This document shows positions 22,880 to 35,223 of a stretch of 64,000 nucleotides of DNA, piece by piece. Made by a program: the position numbers and the translations under genes. The stretch is taken from NCBI GenBank assembly GCA_964036295.1, contig OZ038463.1:28321069-28385068 (forward strand). Direction: 5' to 3'. Position 1 is the stretch's first letter. Each line of letters opens with the position of its first letter. The notes beneath the pieces were generated by a model. It saw only the letters and a list, made by a program, of their open reading frames with translations. It did no database searches and was not told where the DNA came from. This DNA is from Plumapathes pennacea. Its lineage: Eukaryota > Cnidaria > Anthozoa > Antipatharia > Myriopathidae.

Positions 22880-25250
22880 AGCTTTGCCAAGGCAAATGAA
22901 CAAGTATAAATTGTTGCTGACATTAATTTCTTGGTTATGTGTCCTATTATAAAAAACTTCATGAACACTTTCTTACTGGCAATTTCTGTGTTATTCCCAA
23001 TGGCAATCCTGCTTGCTCAAAATGTGGCATGTTGGTTCGAATCCAACGGGGAATCTTTAAGATTGTTTGAAATCATTACATGACATATGGAACTTACTGT
23101 ACAGCACAATTGATATAAAGTAGGAAATAAACGATCCTGTTATAAGTAACGACAAGGACGTCCCAAATACAGAAGGTAATCAAACTCTAGACTCCAAGAA
23201 TATAAACAACGCAGAAGTTGCACGTTATAGTGATACTCCTGACCCGAGTAGCGCGGACATTTCTTGCCTGAAGAATGAACATCTTTCTGTTTTTGGTCGT
23301 CCCAGTTGATATTTACAGGTCATTAGGTGATACTGAGTCTACGTTGCAAGAAGAAACTTCAACCGAGATCTGATTTCGGCAGAGGCGTTGCCAGACTAAT
23401 ATGTGGTCACTACTATTATTGATTTATTATACTGGGCCTAAGGGCCCAGCATATAATTGTTTTCACCCGAAAACCACAGCTTAGGTATCATGACAATTGG
23501 TGAAAGAAGTCCCCCCTCTAGGATTTCGAAGTTTGATTGACGTGTAAGCAAAAATACTATATTTTGATTGGATAATGTTCACGTGCAAGCGGAGTGAAAG
23601 CCTTTCTTTTCTTGGCTGAATTTCAAAGTTATGTAACGTGAGATTTTTGTTGACATCTACTTGCGCTCTTGCGGTTTTGGTTCATTATATTCACTTTCGC
23701 ATTTTTCTTCGTCCAGCTGGTTAAAACTAAGCGAAGGAAAGCAAACATAATCAAACGATACCATTTCGACAAGCTGAAATGGCTCCCGGCTGGGTTTTTC
23801 AGCTTTAACATACGCTCGTCAAACAACCGTGAATTCATCAAAACCGCGGTGATAATAGCTCTGAAATGAAACAGGCCGACTGGAAATTTAGAAAGCCTGG
23901 TAGAAGAAATTAGAAGACGAAAAACAGGTAAGTAATGAAGCGCAGGCTAAATTAATCGTGGTCTATGATTAGAAACAAATGTTCGAATTCAAACTGTCAA
24001 AATCAATTATGCATGAAAATGAGATAAGTCACGCATACTCCCAAACTCAAAATGTAGATTCTCTCATCCTTTTGAAGCAACTGTACGAGTGTTGTATCAT
24101 AACTTATAGTTTAATCAGGTTCATTTGAGTAAATCAAAAGCCAAGTTCCCCATACTGTATGATATTTTTTCGGGTGAGAAATTGAAAGAGAAAATTGAAG
24201 TTGATCACTCTTCGGAGTCTCGCTCTAGTCCAGAGATTGATTATTCAACATTTCTTATGGTGCGTGCGGACACTTGCCACACCAAACTTGAATCCCAGCA
24301 TCTGTCGCGTTTTCACGCGACAACACTTTACTTCTGTCCTTCTATGAGTGATAAATGCGCTTATAATATGTTACTGTATACCAGCACAAATAAAGGAAAT
24401 ACCAGCAACTTCTGGTGTTGTTCAATATATGCGAAAAAGTCCATTTTACACCCAAGGCGTATCAGTATTTATGTCCGCATGCGCGGTGTTAAGGTTACAA
24501 CATACTTTTTCGCATTTGATCCAAACTAGAAACAAACAGAAAAATTAGCTTCTTTGTGTATGTTTTGTGTCTAGGAAACTTTCTTTGTACAAATAATGAT
24601 TATATTTGACGGATAATGGCTAAATTTAACATATTTGTATGTGTGGGGGGAAGGGGTCGGGGAACCTGCACAACTGCTTCTTTCATGGGATTCATTTGTC
24701 AAAGTTGGCGAAATTCAACATTATGAAGATTCAGCAGTTGATTAGTTACTACTTCGTTGAAATGTAGGGTGTAAGATAAAGTCTCTCTTTGGTATTATAC
24801 CTCTGGGGGGGGGGGGGGGGGGAGGGGTTAGATTTTGTGCGCCACCAACGGACGGCCATATTTTAGTAAAATGCGATAAAAAAGCTTCCATACTCATCCA
24901 ACAAAAAGAAACCCATTTGGATCGTAAATCAGTTCGGAAAACAATATTTCAGAACAGTTTGTGTGGTAGTTTTCGGTCTATTTTTAATGTTTCCTCTATT
25001 TTTCGTTTTACACGCATTTCAGTTCCTTGTTGCCTATGGGGGTATATAGTCTGTAGACAATAGAATAATTCAAGTACAGCAGATCAACAGTGATTCTGGA
25101 CAAACTTTAAAACACACTTGCTTTTCGTAACGGATGGGAGCCCAAAAATGATAAATAATAATAAAAAGGAACGCATAATATAAGCCCATCGGTCCAGGCC
25201 GATTGCCGGTGGTGTAGGCGTCTTTATTTGTGTGAAAACTACATAAATTA
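22880..25250. other. no gene recognised; dispersed repeat fragments
   Basis: A TACTGGGCCTAAGGGCCCAG palindrome lies near 23431. The stretch 23925-24170 is a dispersed repeat: it resembles 39106-39270 (AAGCGAAGGCTGGATTAATC type) and its right part (AATCAGGTTCATTTGAGTAA) resembles 59732-59810. An open frame at 24125-24529 overlaps this repeat and matches nothing I know. A poly-G run lies at 24802-24822. Confidence 0.4.
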
Positions 25251-28200
25251 TCCCCGAACGAAGTGAGGGAAATACTCACGACACTAATGCAGTAATATTA
25301 TACCGCCTACTTGGGGACTCCAAGCCTGTCGCCATCTCGAAATTTAACGTTCGTCTGTCTGTCAGTCTGTCTGGCGTACGACTTTAGGCGCGGTTACCCC
25401 GCTAACCAATAACAAAGGCCGGATCGATCACGTGTTGTTTTACTCGGATTAACAGAGAAATTAGACTTGAACGAAGCATTTAGATTTGAACGAAGCAACA
25501 ATATATCGTAGCTACGTTCACGAAAATGGAAAACTTAACTGAAAAACTTGAAACACAACAGTCTCGCGAAGCTCGTCTTCAAATGAGAAGGGAACAGGCA
25601 CGAGCAAGGCGAAATCGTGAAACGAGCGAACAACGCCAAATTCGTCTCGAGAAAAGGCGACAATCCTGTTATGATCGACAGCATCATAAAAAGAATCCTG
25701 CCGAAGAAACGACTCAGCGGATGAATGCCGATCGAAAGCGACATGAACAGAAGCGGAAAACGCAGACAGCTCCGCAAAGAGAATCCAATCGCCAGCGAGT
25801 AGCTTCTCGACGTGGCAATGAATGGTCTGAACGGAGTACCCGCAGGCTTCAAGCTCAAAATGAAGCCAACACTCGACGCCGACAACAGCGTGCTGCAGTT
25901 ATCGAAAACGTCGCAGCCAAAAACAACAATATTTGCATAACCGTGGGTGGGCAAATCCAGAAATTCCTCCATTCCACGAACAAGAATGGGTGCGAGAAGA
26001 ACTCACTGCCTTTCACAGCTTTGAGGAAAATCTCCGACACTTACGCTGCAAGGTATGCAGAGAAACATGGCCGATCACCAACCAAAGTGTGCCCGAGCTG
26101 AACTATATCTGCACCAGGTGCAAACGCGACAAAAAGACCTCGTGTCGATTGTTCTCAGCTGAAAACGACATGGATCCTGGGACAGTCCCTGCACAACTAC
26201 AGGACCTCACCGAAGTAGAGGAAATGCTGATCGCCAGAGCTTTTCCAATCATGTGTGTTTACCGAAAACACGGCGGCCAGCGTGGGTACAAAGGTTATGT
26301 CCTCAACTTGCCACAGGATTTCAGGTATTTCTCAGCACTCTTCCAACCAATGTGAGTGATCTGCCCGTTCTTATCATCAGTAAGCAAGGGGCAGGTAAGA
26401 ATTGAAAACTAAATTCTGTATGGCTTTTATAGTTGTATTTATATTTTTGACCTCGCTGTGTATTGAAATTTGCACAATTACGCATTAATTGCAATTCGGC
26501 CATTTGTCATTGTTTCTTTTCAATGAAGAACAGTTAAACAAAGAATGCATGGTGAAATTTTGTTTAATTTGAATTCCTGCTTAATCAGACCACTGATTGT
26601 GTTTTGTTATTATTTGCTGCATTTTTATACACAAGGATCGAAGAGAACACAATATTGCATACATGTGTTTGTACTTTGATTTACCATTGCAAAAGCTGTA
26701 GTTTGTGTTTTTTAGAATATTTGCCAATTTTTACTACAGTATCAGTGCCTAATTAATTTACAGTGATTTATGATCTATGCAGTGAAGTTTCTTTAGCTGT
26801 CCATATGATGATGTGCATTTGTTTTTATGCCATGTACACTTGATATTACGCTCGGGGATAACCAAAAACATTTATAGCAGTGTTTTGAGGAAATTTAGTT
26901 GGCCTCTATTATCAGGACAACAAATTTACAGTGCACCAGTTCCTTTGCAGCATCCTTCCAAGATTTATGTCAATTGTGGATGAATAGTACAGGTTAGCTA
27001 TGAAACTGCATTGTATTGTGTACATCATGTGAATTATCTTATTAATCCACTTAAGACTTGGTGCCTTTTCTGATTTTTGTAGGAGCAAAGAAAGAGGTTC
27101 CTTAGCTAAACTTACACTTCGGTCCAAGTGGAAGTTCAATTTCTATGTTGTTTATAGGTAAGTACTGTATAATAAATTTGCAACAATATGTACCGAAGAC
27201 AAAAACCTGAACATGTGTTTTCATCTCCAAAGATCATGCTAAAGGAAATGTTAAAGTGAAGGAATCATGCTGAGAAGCCAACTCCTGTGCTGTTAAGGGA
27301 TCCTCATATACCAAGTCACTGACATCATGAAAGTGTAAGATTGTCAGGAGCCAAAAATGAACTCAATGCTGACGTGTACAACCCGATTGTCTGGTCCAAC
27401 AAGAATGCCAGAGGAAAATGTTCTCAAAAACATTGGCCTGTATATTCTGTATATTCTGTTGAGTATGCCACAAAAAAATTTCGGTATATCTGTATGTTTT
27501 CTTAAAATTTGGAATGGTACTGTACTTTGCTCAAGTGGGTGACATGCTCAGAGCCAAGTATGTTTTTCTATGTGTACCTTTTTGACACAAGGTTTTGTTA
27601 TTTACTTATTTGTTAGAGGGTTGTTTGCTTTTTATGAAGGAAAACTTCAGTACAGTTATGTAATATAAGTGGCAATAACATGAGTATATAAGGCCAGCAC
27701 CAAGGTGGACAGTAACCAATGTTGTAACAAGTTTAAACCCTTTCACACCTAAAGAGTGATCAAATTCAATTTTCTCCTTCAGTTGAAAGTGTACTGTATT
27801 GTACAGTATAGAGAATATATAGCTTTTTGTACCTTTTTGGTTAAGTGAATGCTGACTAAACTGTCACTTCTCACTACATAACTTATTTTATATTATTTTT
27901 GTACCAGGCAAGAGCACTTGATGAAGCTTATATAACACAAATGTATGATAAAAATGGCACACAATGATTAGTGTGCTGTATGATGATGATGACAATAAGA
28001 TTAAGAATAAAAAAATTGATGCTGATATATATGTTGTTTTCTTATTGGGTCAGAGCTTAGTAACACAAAGTTACTATATTTCAGACCCCTCTTTTTCTCC
28101 TTTAAGTGTTCAGCACTTGGTATAGTACAAGTAGTAAAACGTTATTTTAATACGCTTGCCCCATCAACTACAACAAGCTGGTTACATCAAAGGTCCTTTA

Positions 28201-28303
28201 AAATAGACACATTACTTCTATGTTTATTTTTTTGCGTCGAAACTTCTAATATATGCCAGTGCAGGACAGAGTGAGGGGGTATCTGCGATTATCGTATTTC
28301 TAG
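25251..28303 (+). mobile_element. Helitron, 3.05 kb, both ends present
   Basis: It begins TCCCCGAACGAAGTGAGGGA at 25251, preceded by A, and ends at 28303 with GGGGGTATCTGCGATTATCG then TATTTCTAG, followed by T. The A/T insertion site, TC start, CTAG end and palindromic CGATTATCG near the end fit the Helitron rules. It codes only for the N-terminal part of the replication protein (25526-26396). The remaining 1.9 kb is AT-rich with no helicase motifs, so this is a non-autonomous deletion derivative. The 5' end is shared with elements ending at 16823 and 54953. Confidence 0.85.
25526..26396 (+). pseudogene. Helitron replication protein, N-terminal part (frameshifted)
   Basis: ATG 25526 opens a basic leader (MENLTEKLETQQSREAR, many KR/RR/EQ repeats, [17 protein letters not shown]). 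A frameshift near 25930 then moves to [19 protein letters not shown], followed by a Cys-rich module ([21 protein letters not shown]) and [33 protein letters not shown]. This order is the leader that precedes the Rep and helicase domains in animal Helitrons. A second one-base shift near 26330 moves to [20 protein letters not shown], after which homology stops. Rep (HUH) and helicase are absent. Family knowledge gives the role; no activity is expected from this copy. Confidence 0.75.
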
Positions 28304-29704
28304 TATAAATGTTACTGCACAAGGCTATGCTTCCGCAACCCTATCGCGCGGGCATTGTAGATGCTATATTCTGGAGTAATCCCACTGAAAAACCTATGTG
28401 ACAAGTCGTTTAGTTCTTGCTGTCTTTATTGTAGCCAATGGCTTGATACCACAGCCGGACGGGAGATAAATACTAACAAAGTACGATAGAGGTTTTAAAG
28501 AACAGGTTGATGTTCGGTTACGACTCTTGATCATCCCATACATTGATTTCACTGCCGTGTTTATTTTAAAAAATGCCGTTACATGACTGCTCCTTTAGAT
28601 TATTAATCATTCGGTGCTATTTTATCAAGTATCCAATACTTTTTGTTGTACTTGCAGCGAGATAAATGTTCATAACTGTAGTATGTTATCTGCAAACTGT
28701 GGTTCCTTTCAGTGACATTGTCTTCAAATTGTAAATGCTCCTTTATTCATCGGTAATACAGATATATGGCATCACCTGTTTCAATTTGAACGTTGTGTAA
28801 CGAGGGGAGAAACTCCCCTGAGAAGGTTTTGAGATGTACGTGGAAAGGTGAAGATAGGAATCGTCCTTTTACCCAACACCTTATATATATTAAGTAACTC
28901 GCACAACGCTGCACAAGTCTCACTTTAACTCTGAGTATAATCAGACTCCTGACGCAAAGGGTGCGCGTCGCCATTCAGAAGTTAGGGTATCGGTCAGTTC
29001 TAATGGCCAATCAAACGCTATAACTAACATTACATCTTCCGCACTTTGCAAAGTTTCTATGTCACGAGAGTAAGGGGTAACAGTTTTTAAGGATATATAT
29101 AGATACTGTAAGAGTAATACATACTCTACAATTTAGTGAAAAGTTGTTCTGGAATCACACAAAGAAAAAACGCCAGAAATGCAAAAGAACTGTGTATATT
29201 CCTGAAAATCACCATTGCTTCAAAGCTATCGCAACCATTTCATAGATATGTATTTTATCAGCTTCGCCATATTCGATACAAAGTGAAATGTAGGAAGTGA
29301 AAACTATAGATAACAATAAGAAAGACTATGACGAGGTTACCGCAACAGCATAGCTAACTACTACAGGTCCAAATTGATTATACTTCTCGTAAAAAAATTG
29401 TTCAACTTAATTACAATACACAACTTATAAAAACGAGAAACCTTATGATGACTTGAAACTAAAAACACAATTTGACAGGGTGCATGAGGCTGCGTGGCTA
29501 ATGTTTAGCACGTCTGCCAAGGTGTTCCAAATTCTGGTTGTTTTAAGTAGAAATGATCGTTGATAAGTAGTTGTCTGACACTTAGTATATTAAACATAAT
29601 TACATACATAATTATATTGGCGTTGGATTAAGGGAGTGCGGTCATGAGCTATGCATGCGACTCGGTAGGTTCGACTTTGACTATACAACTTTGAATTAAA
29701 CAAG
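28304..29704. other. nothing recognised
   Basis: AT-rich DNA between the Helitron end and the CAAG element. No splice-consistent ORF, RNA gene or clear repeat structure was seen. Confidence 0.4.
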
Positions 29705-30955
29705 ACAAGTCCGTGGCCAGTGCGCTTGTGGCGTCATTAGTACAATGAATAGAGACACGCGGGGTCCCGGGAGAGGAACTTTTGTCGTGCGTTTATATGC
29801 AAAAGATATTATAGCCGAGTTAGTTTTTGCACATGACGGATCCAAGAGCTCCCTTTATTTTTCTTGCCCTCTTTTCTTCTAATTTCGGTCAAACAGATAT
29901 TCACGAAAAAGTGTTTTATAATAATTGGGATAAAACAATTATCGAAGGCCCCGTAGGAATACTCTTCGTTTGCAACAACCCAGTTTTCATAGCTCCCGAC
30001 TCATGCCGGGTATGATGTTTCATACGGAATAATATTTTCAATGAGTGATTTGCTTTTGCCTTGAATGACCGTTTTTGCCGGGAGCATTTTGAACTTGCTT
30101 TCCGATGCACGTGACAGTACTTGTGTGACGCTTGCTATACAACCTGGCAACTTTGTTGAGTGAATTTTCAAGCTAACATGTTTTGTGGAGGAACTGTGTT
30201 TTCATTTTGTAATGGGATTGACTGGGGAATACCCGACATCTTAAGTAGCTATAAGACAGCGTACTGAAAACGAAGACCTTAACAGCAACAACAAAAAGCT
30301 TTTCTCAGTGCCACTCTCTTTAATATTGCTTTTTTATGCCTATCTCTGCAGCAGATGTTGGAATGTTTGCGTATGTATCATGTACCAGGAGGTGTAATAA
30401 CAGCTTTTTAGTCTTATCTCGTCTTTGCTAATCTTCCCAGCGTGTGCATCATGTTCAAGTAGCTGTAATTGAAAGCTTTTTAGACGCTTATCTCTGCAGC
30501 ACATTAAAACATGATACTTCTTATGGTGAAGTTACTTCATCGTATGAAAAAGCCATCTCAGAAGTTATGCATCCTACATGTACAAGTCTGATCACTAATA
30601 TGTTCAAGACTGCTATGCATTAAGCTTTAACGCAAAATTCTGGGTCGATACGAAATTAATCTCTATCGGAAGCTGCAGACGTTTGAATACCGTGACAACA
30701 AAGGCGTGCATCACGCTTGTGGAGCGAACATTAGGCTCGGATAGTCGGATATCAACCTTGAGCTTTTGAAGTCTTCGAGGTATTCAGTGACAAATATTCT
30801 CGATGTAATCGCCTGCCGGTCTTCCCTGCTTTTGTTAAAGCGGCGTGAGTGAAAGCTAAGTAGCTGATGATTCGGGATTCCCCGTTCTATGATATTATGC
30901 TTGTGACATTTCATTGACAGATCTTGTATCTTAATCTCGCGTGATATTTGTGGCC
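29705..30955. mobile_element. CAAG-flanked element, copy 1 (partial)
   Basis: It begins ACAAGTCCGTGGCCAGTGCG directly after CAAG (29701-29704). For about 1.25 kb it is a close inverted copy of 47665-48951, including the stretch whose minus strand reads SREIKIQDLSMKCHKHNIIE. After about 30955 the two copies diverge. It retains the uninterrupted site (ATGTTTTAATGTGC type, near 30500) that is split by a MITE in the 48-kb copy. The far end was not found. Confidence 0.7.
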
Positions 30956-31340
30956 AAAATATCATGGCCAAAATACTGTATTCTTAATGATAAAATTCTT
31001 AATCTGCTTCTCAGAATTTCCCCGGTAAAATTGCAAAAACATGCGACCATTTCATAAGGATATTTCATTTGACTTAATACATAAGCTAGGAGCTCACGCT
31101 CACAGCACACCAAAGAATCACAAAAGTACATACTACAATAGAATGTGAATGAAAAATAGTAATTACCTTTAGTGAACTTTTTGAAAAGCTTTAAGCACGC
31201 CGCTCCAAGCTTTGGCTGCTCGGTCTTTTCAGTGCCAATATCTAAGATAAATACATGGCATTTGCTATGTTACCGTGCACTTACACGATAAGCCCCTCGA
31301 TGAGCCATGAGTTCTTGGGGTAAACGCCCAAATATGTTTA
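30956..31340. other. nothing recognised
   Basis: AT-rich sequence between the end of homology of the CAAG element and the microsatellite. A tandem GGCCAAAATA pair lies at about 30951-30975. No gene seen. Confidence 0.35.
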
Positions 31341-31665
<325 letters not shown>

Positions 31666-31669
31666 TGGC

Positions 31670-32299
31670 AAATGGTTTGAACCCAGGAGTGTGAACGGTA
31701 GGTTGGTTGTGATCGTCCGGGTTAGAGTAGTCTCCAGAAAGACTGTTGTTGGTGACTGACGTTTCGACTACCTGAGAGGAAGTCATCTTCAGAGTCAAGT
31801 GAAAGTATTTGTCAGATGGCGGTATATATGTCTCTGGTTGTTGAAGTGATTGGTCCGTTATGTCGGCCTATGGTTGGTCGGGTCGGCTTGGTTGTGTTTC
31901 GTTATTGGTCAGTTGATGTTCTTTTGTCCTGTTGATTTGTCTATTGTTCGTTCGGTTGCGTTTGATGTCATCTATCAGTCGTTTGTAAGGTGCCGGTAAT
32001 TGTTGGCATCTGTTGAGTGGTTTCCGTTCTAAGTTTGTGTACCAGCTTTCCAGTGTAAGTCGTTGGTAGTAGTTGGTACTGTGGTTGATGCATTCAGCAG
32101 AGTCCCAGTTGATGTCGTGTTTAGTCTGTCGGTGGTGTTCAGAAATGTGATTTCTGATGTCGCCGTTTCTGGTAGCTCGTTTGTGTTCAGTAAGTCTCGT
32201 GTTCAGGTTTCTGCCAGCTTTACCAATGTAGGTGGCTTTGCAGTCAGTACAAGAATAGCAGTCAGTATACAGAATATCTTGTACTGACTGCAAAGCCAC
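31670..32299 (-). pseudogene. Penelope-like element: GIY-YIG endonuclease and 3' region
   Basis: On the minus strand from 32299 to 31868 the frame reads [20 protein letters not shown], then HISEHHRQTKHDINWDSAEC and YYQRLTLESWYTNLERKPLN. This is the GIY-YIG nuclease domain (here A-T-Y-I-G-K, with the catalytic R-x-x-x-H region and the Glu of LESW) at the C-terminus of Penelope-like retroelements. The reverse transcriptase is missing. After the stop, 31867-31680 contains the conserved-looking GACTTCCTCTCAGGTAGTCG and AAACGTCAGTCAC order on the same strand. A second copy of that 3' region is at 63073-63210. The domain is intact over about 110 residues, but the element is truncated. Confidence 0.8.
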
Positions 32300-32371
32300 C
32301 TACATTGGTGAAACTGGCAGAAACATGAACACGAGACTTACTGAACACAAACGAGCTACCAGAAACGGCGA
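32157..32371. repeat. inverted duplication within the Penelope-like fragment
   Basis: Positions 32157-32249 on the minus strand and 32281-32371 on the plus strand carry the same piece (TGACTGCAAAGCCACCTACA onward to ACGGCGACAT), separated by about 30 bp. The plus-strand arm stops sharply at 32371. This head-to-head arrangement could form a hairpin of about 90 bp. It looks like a copying or repair accident during insertion. Confidence 0.85.
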
Positions 32372-32760
32372 CATATTTCTACCATGTTAAATGAGAATGC
32401 CTCACTTTCTGAACTGCAGAAAATAGCTTTCTCTTGGTTTGTAATTCGATATGCTCTCGGTTGTCAGCATGACAATTTTCAACTGAGAAAAAGCCAAAAC
32501 AATCAGAAATTGTTAACACAGTTCCCCATAATAGTGCTATCATTAAATGAAACTTCAAATTTAAAATCAAGTCCCACTATGCAGTGTATATTATTGCGTT
32601 TGATGAAGGAGAACGCAACTCTAATCTCAACCGGATTTGGGTATCTTGGGGTCGATGGGATACCTGTCACGTGCTTTCCGCAGCCGCGAGAAATCGAGAT
32701 TTTTCGTTGGTGGGCGACGTTCCAAATCTGCGCCATTTTGAATAATTACTATAAGCGCTC
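32372..32760. other. nothing recognised; long shadow frame
   Basis: A 132-codon frame at 32384-32782 is open on the plus strand, with overlapping open frames on the minus strand. It has no recognisable domain and runs into the tandem repeat, so I do not call it a gene. Confidence 0.3.
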
Positions 32761-33066
32761 TGTGTCGCACGAGTGGCTCTGAATGATCACACTGAGGTCT
32801 ATCAAGACAAAGACACCTACTTTTCAGTAAAAGAAACCAATATCTGGATAATAAGGGCAGCACGACAGCAAGAATTCCACAGGAAAATGTAATCGACTCG
32901 CGATTGCCATCGCGCTGTGTCGCACGAGTGGCTCTGAATGATCACACTGAGGTCTATCAAAGGCAAAGACAGCTACTTTTCACTGAAAGAAGCCAATATC
33001 TGGGATAATAAGGGCAGCACGACAGCAAGAATTCCACAGAAAATTGTAACTCGACTCGCGATTGCC
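32761..33066 (+). repeat. two tandem copies of a ~153-bp unit
   Basis: GTGTCGCACGAGTGGCTCTG starts each unit (about 32761 and 32914) and GACTCGCGATTGCC ends each. The copies differ by a few substitutions and single-base indels (for example ATCAAGACAAAG versus ATCAAAGGCAAAG). Noncoding. Confidence 0.85.
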
Positions 33067-33377
33067 GTATTTCAGTTTCTGCGTTGATGAAAATATACTC
33101 AATATGCAACTGACACTTTACTTATGTTCCAGATACTTATCTAGAAGAAATATACGGCTTTGTGGAGACATAGGTATCGCGGTGATTCAATCGCAAGCCT
33201 CAGGATGGTCGAATTGTGAAACTCTTGTGTGCAACTCAACTTCCGACGAAGGTATAAGTGTGATCTAAAATCACACTTGACCATGTCTTACAATTTTTGT
33301 ATATCTTCAAAGAATTAAAATAAAATAAAAATAAAGAAAGAAAAAGAAAGAAAGAAAGAAAAAGTTTTGGTTTAATA

Positions 33378-33445
33378 TTGCTTGGCCGGGGTTCGAACCC
33401 GGACCGCACGGTCTTCGTGCTGCTCACTTCCGGTTTCAGACGAAA
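33378..33445 (-). repeat. tRNA-related sequence (SINE-like fragment)
   Basis: On the minus strand the sequence GGTCCGGGTTCGAACCCCGG followed by CCAAGCA looks like the T-arm and 3' acceptor half of a tRNA. I could not form the matching 5' acceptor strand or a D-arm upstream, so it is not a functional tRNA gene. The AAAG/AAAT-rich run at 33302-33362 beside it suggests a retroposed SINE-like copy. Confidence 0.4.
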
Positions 33446-34888
33446 CCCACGAACTTTTCGAGATCGTTATAGGGAAAAGCATTTTAAAACGAAAACAACT
33501 CCAAGCAAAGAGAAGTCGAACGCACCTGACTAATCTCTGATTACTACTAGTATTAAATGTGAATATATACATAGTTCCACTGAATAATTTTAAACTCAAA
33601 CAAAGAATCTCCAAATTATATTTTAATGCATTCACTGATCTGCAGCAGCAGTCTTTGCTTTGAAGGTACAGGGTGTCAAATCAATCGATTGGGATACGTC
33701 GTATTCAAACGTAAAGTCTGAGTTTTATTTAGAACATCGATCATACAGCAGCTACGGGAGAAGCTGTGCTACAGCGCAGCCGTTCGCAAGAGGATATATT
33801 ATTGTATAGTTGTGGCGATGTTTGTAACTCTATTATACGTCCCTATCAAAGAAGTATGTATATTTAAGTATTGCAGGGTTGCTTGAAATTGAAAAAAGCC
33901 CAAAACCCTAACTGCATGCACGCGCAGAAGTCTAAAAGGGGAGGTCAGAAGCGGACGGCTCACGACTCGCTAGCTTGTGTGGCACTTTTACCGATTTATT
34001 CACGTGCTGACGGGAATGATAAACCCGGTTTTACAACCTCTAAATCGATAAAAATATGAATGAAGCCACGACTTCTTTACCTTCAGAGTCTTTTGACATC
34101 CTTCCCACATCCTTCTGCACTGGAATATATTCCAACTGAATATTAATGATTTATATATTCAAATGGCCGCCGAATCGGCCCGCCGAAGAGCGTTAACGGA
34201 CTGCGAGTGTGTCCAGCGGCTACTCGCTGGAATGATCTATTGCCTTCATGATATTCATTAATCCTAGTGAGTTTGTAACTTCATAATAATCACTAATCTT
34301 AGCTCGAGGATGTGGTTGGTGGTGCCTGACGCTGGAGGTCTGAGATTGGGTGAACGTTCCAAACCGTTCTCGATGTATCGATTATTGTAGTCTGTTCATG
34401 GCATGCTAATCATTCTAAATATCACGATAGGATTATGTTGCGAATAAGATACGATACTAAACGGCTATTGTTGTAATTGAACTGCTAAATGTCAAACTGT
34501 CACAGCATCCCATCCAAACTCAACACCGTTTGGTTCTGTGGAACATGTATGGATAAACTGGATTTTAGGGAATAACTTTGGTTGCGTTGCTAAGTTCACC
34601 GCGGAAATGTGATGGATTCGATTATTTGATGGATACCGCTGCGGGATTGCAAATAACTCTGTCGCCGCTAATTAGTCCCGACGAAACTTTCTGTGGTGAT
34701 GCGAATACTCCTGGGAAGATAACAGGCCGAAAACCAAAGCTACAATGAGCTTTTGCCGTAAAACAAAAGCGATCTATGCTTTTGCACTGAACATGACATA
34801 AATGCTTCTGCTCATCGTACATTGCCTATTGAAAGGAGTTTCTTCCATTCGATCATGTAGCCTTTGTTTCGCAATGGTCATTGCATAG
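33446..34888. other. nothing recognised
   Basis: No domain, splice-consistent ORF or clear repeat structure was seen. The short frames are all below 90 codons and lack family resemblance. Confidence 0.35.
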
Positions 34889-35090
34889 TAGAAATGAAAA
34901 ATACGCCGAAATAGTCCTGAGCATTGAGTTTGCAGTCACAAATGGACTGAACACGCTGTGAACAAAACCGCAAGAATATTGTAAACAAGTTTCGTGTTGG
35001 GCTAGTGTTACATTCCTCGCTTTCAATTTTATATTTGTTACAAAGCAAGAATACTCGAAAGCCTGATAGAAGTGAAACGCATTCAGTTAA
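34889..35090. repeat. direct repeat flanking the LINE, left copy
   Basis: GAAATGAAAAATACGCCGAA through ACTCGAAAGCCTGATAGAAG recurs at about 38907-39090 in the same orientation, with roughly one difference per ten to fifteen bases and small indels. The two copies bracket the LINE at 35224-38891. Confidence 0.75.
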
Positions 35091-35223
35091 AAAACAAGAC
35101 AGAGTCAAGGCGCCGAAATATATGAGACCGAGCCTCGAGTGGACGCTTTGAAACATCGAGCGACATACGCCATCTTGGTCCGCTGCGGAAGCACAACCTT
35201 ACCAAGAGCTCACTTAAACAGAG

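Noticed and set aside
33378..33445. A functional tRNA gene on the minus strand
   Set aside because: The T-arm and 3' half are convincing, but no complementary 5' acceptor strand or D-arm could be found.
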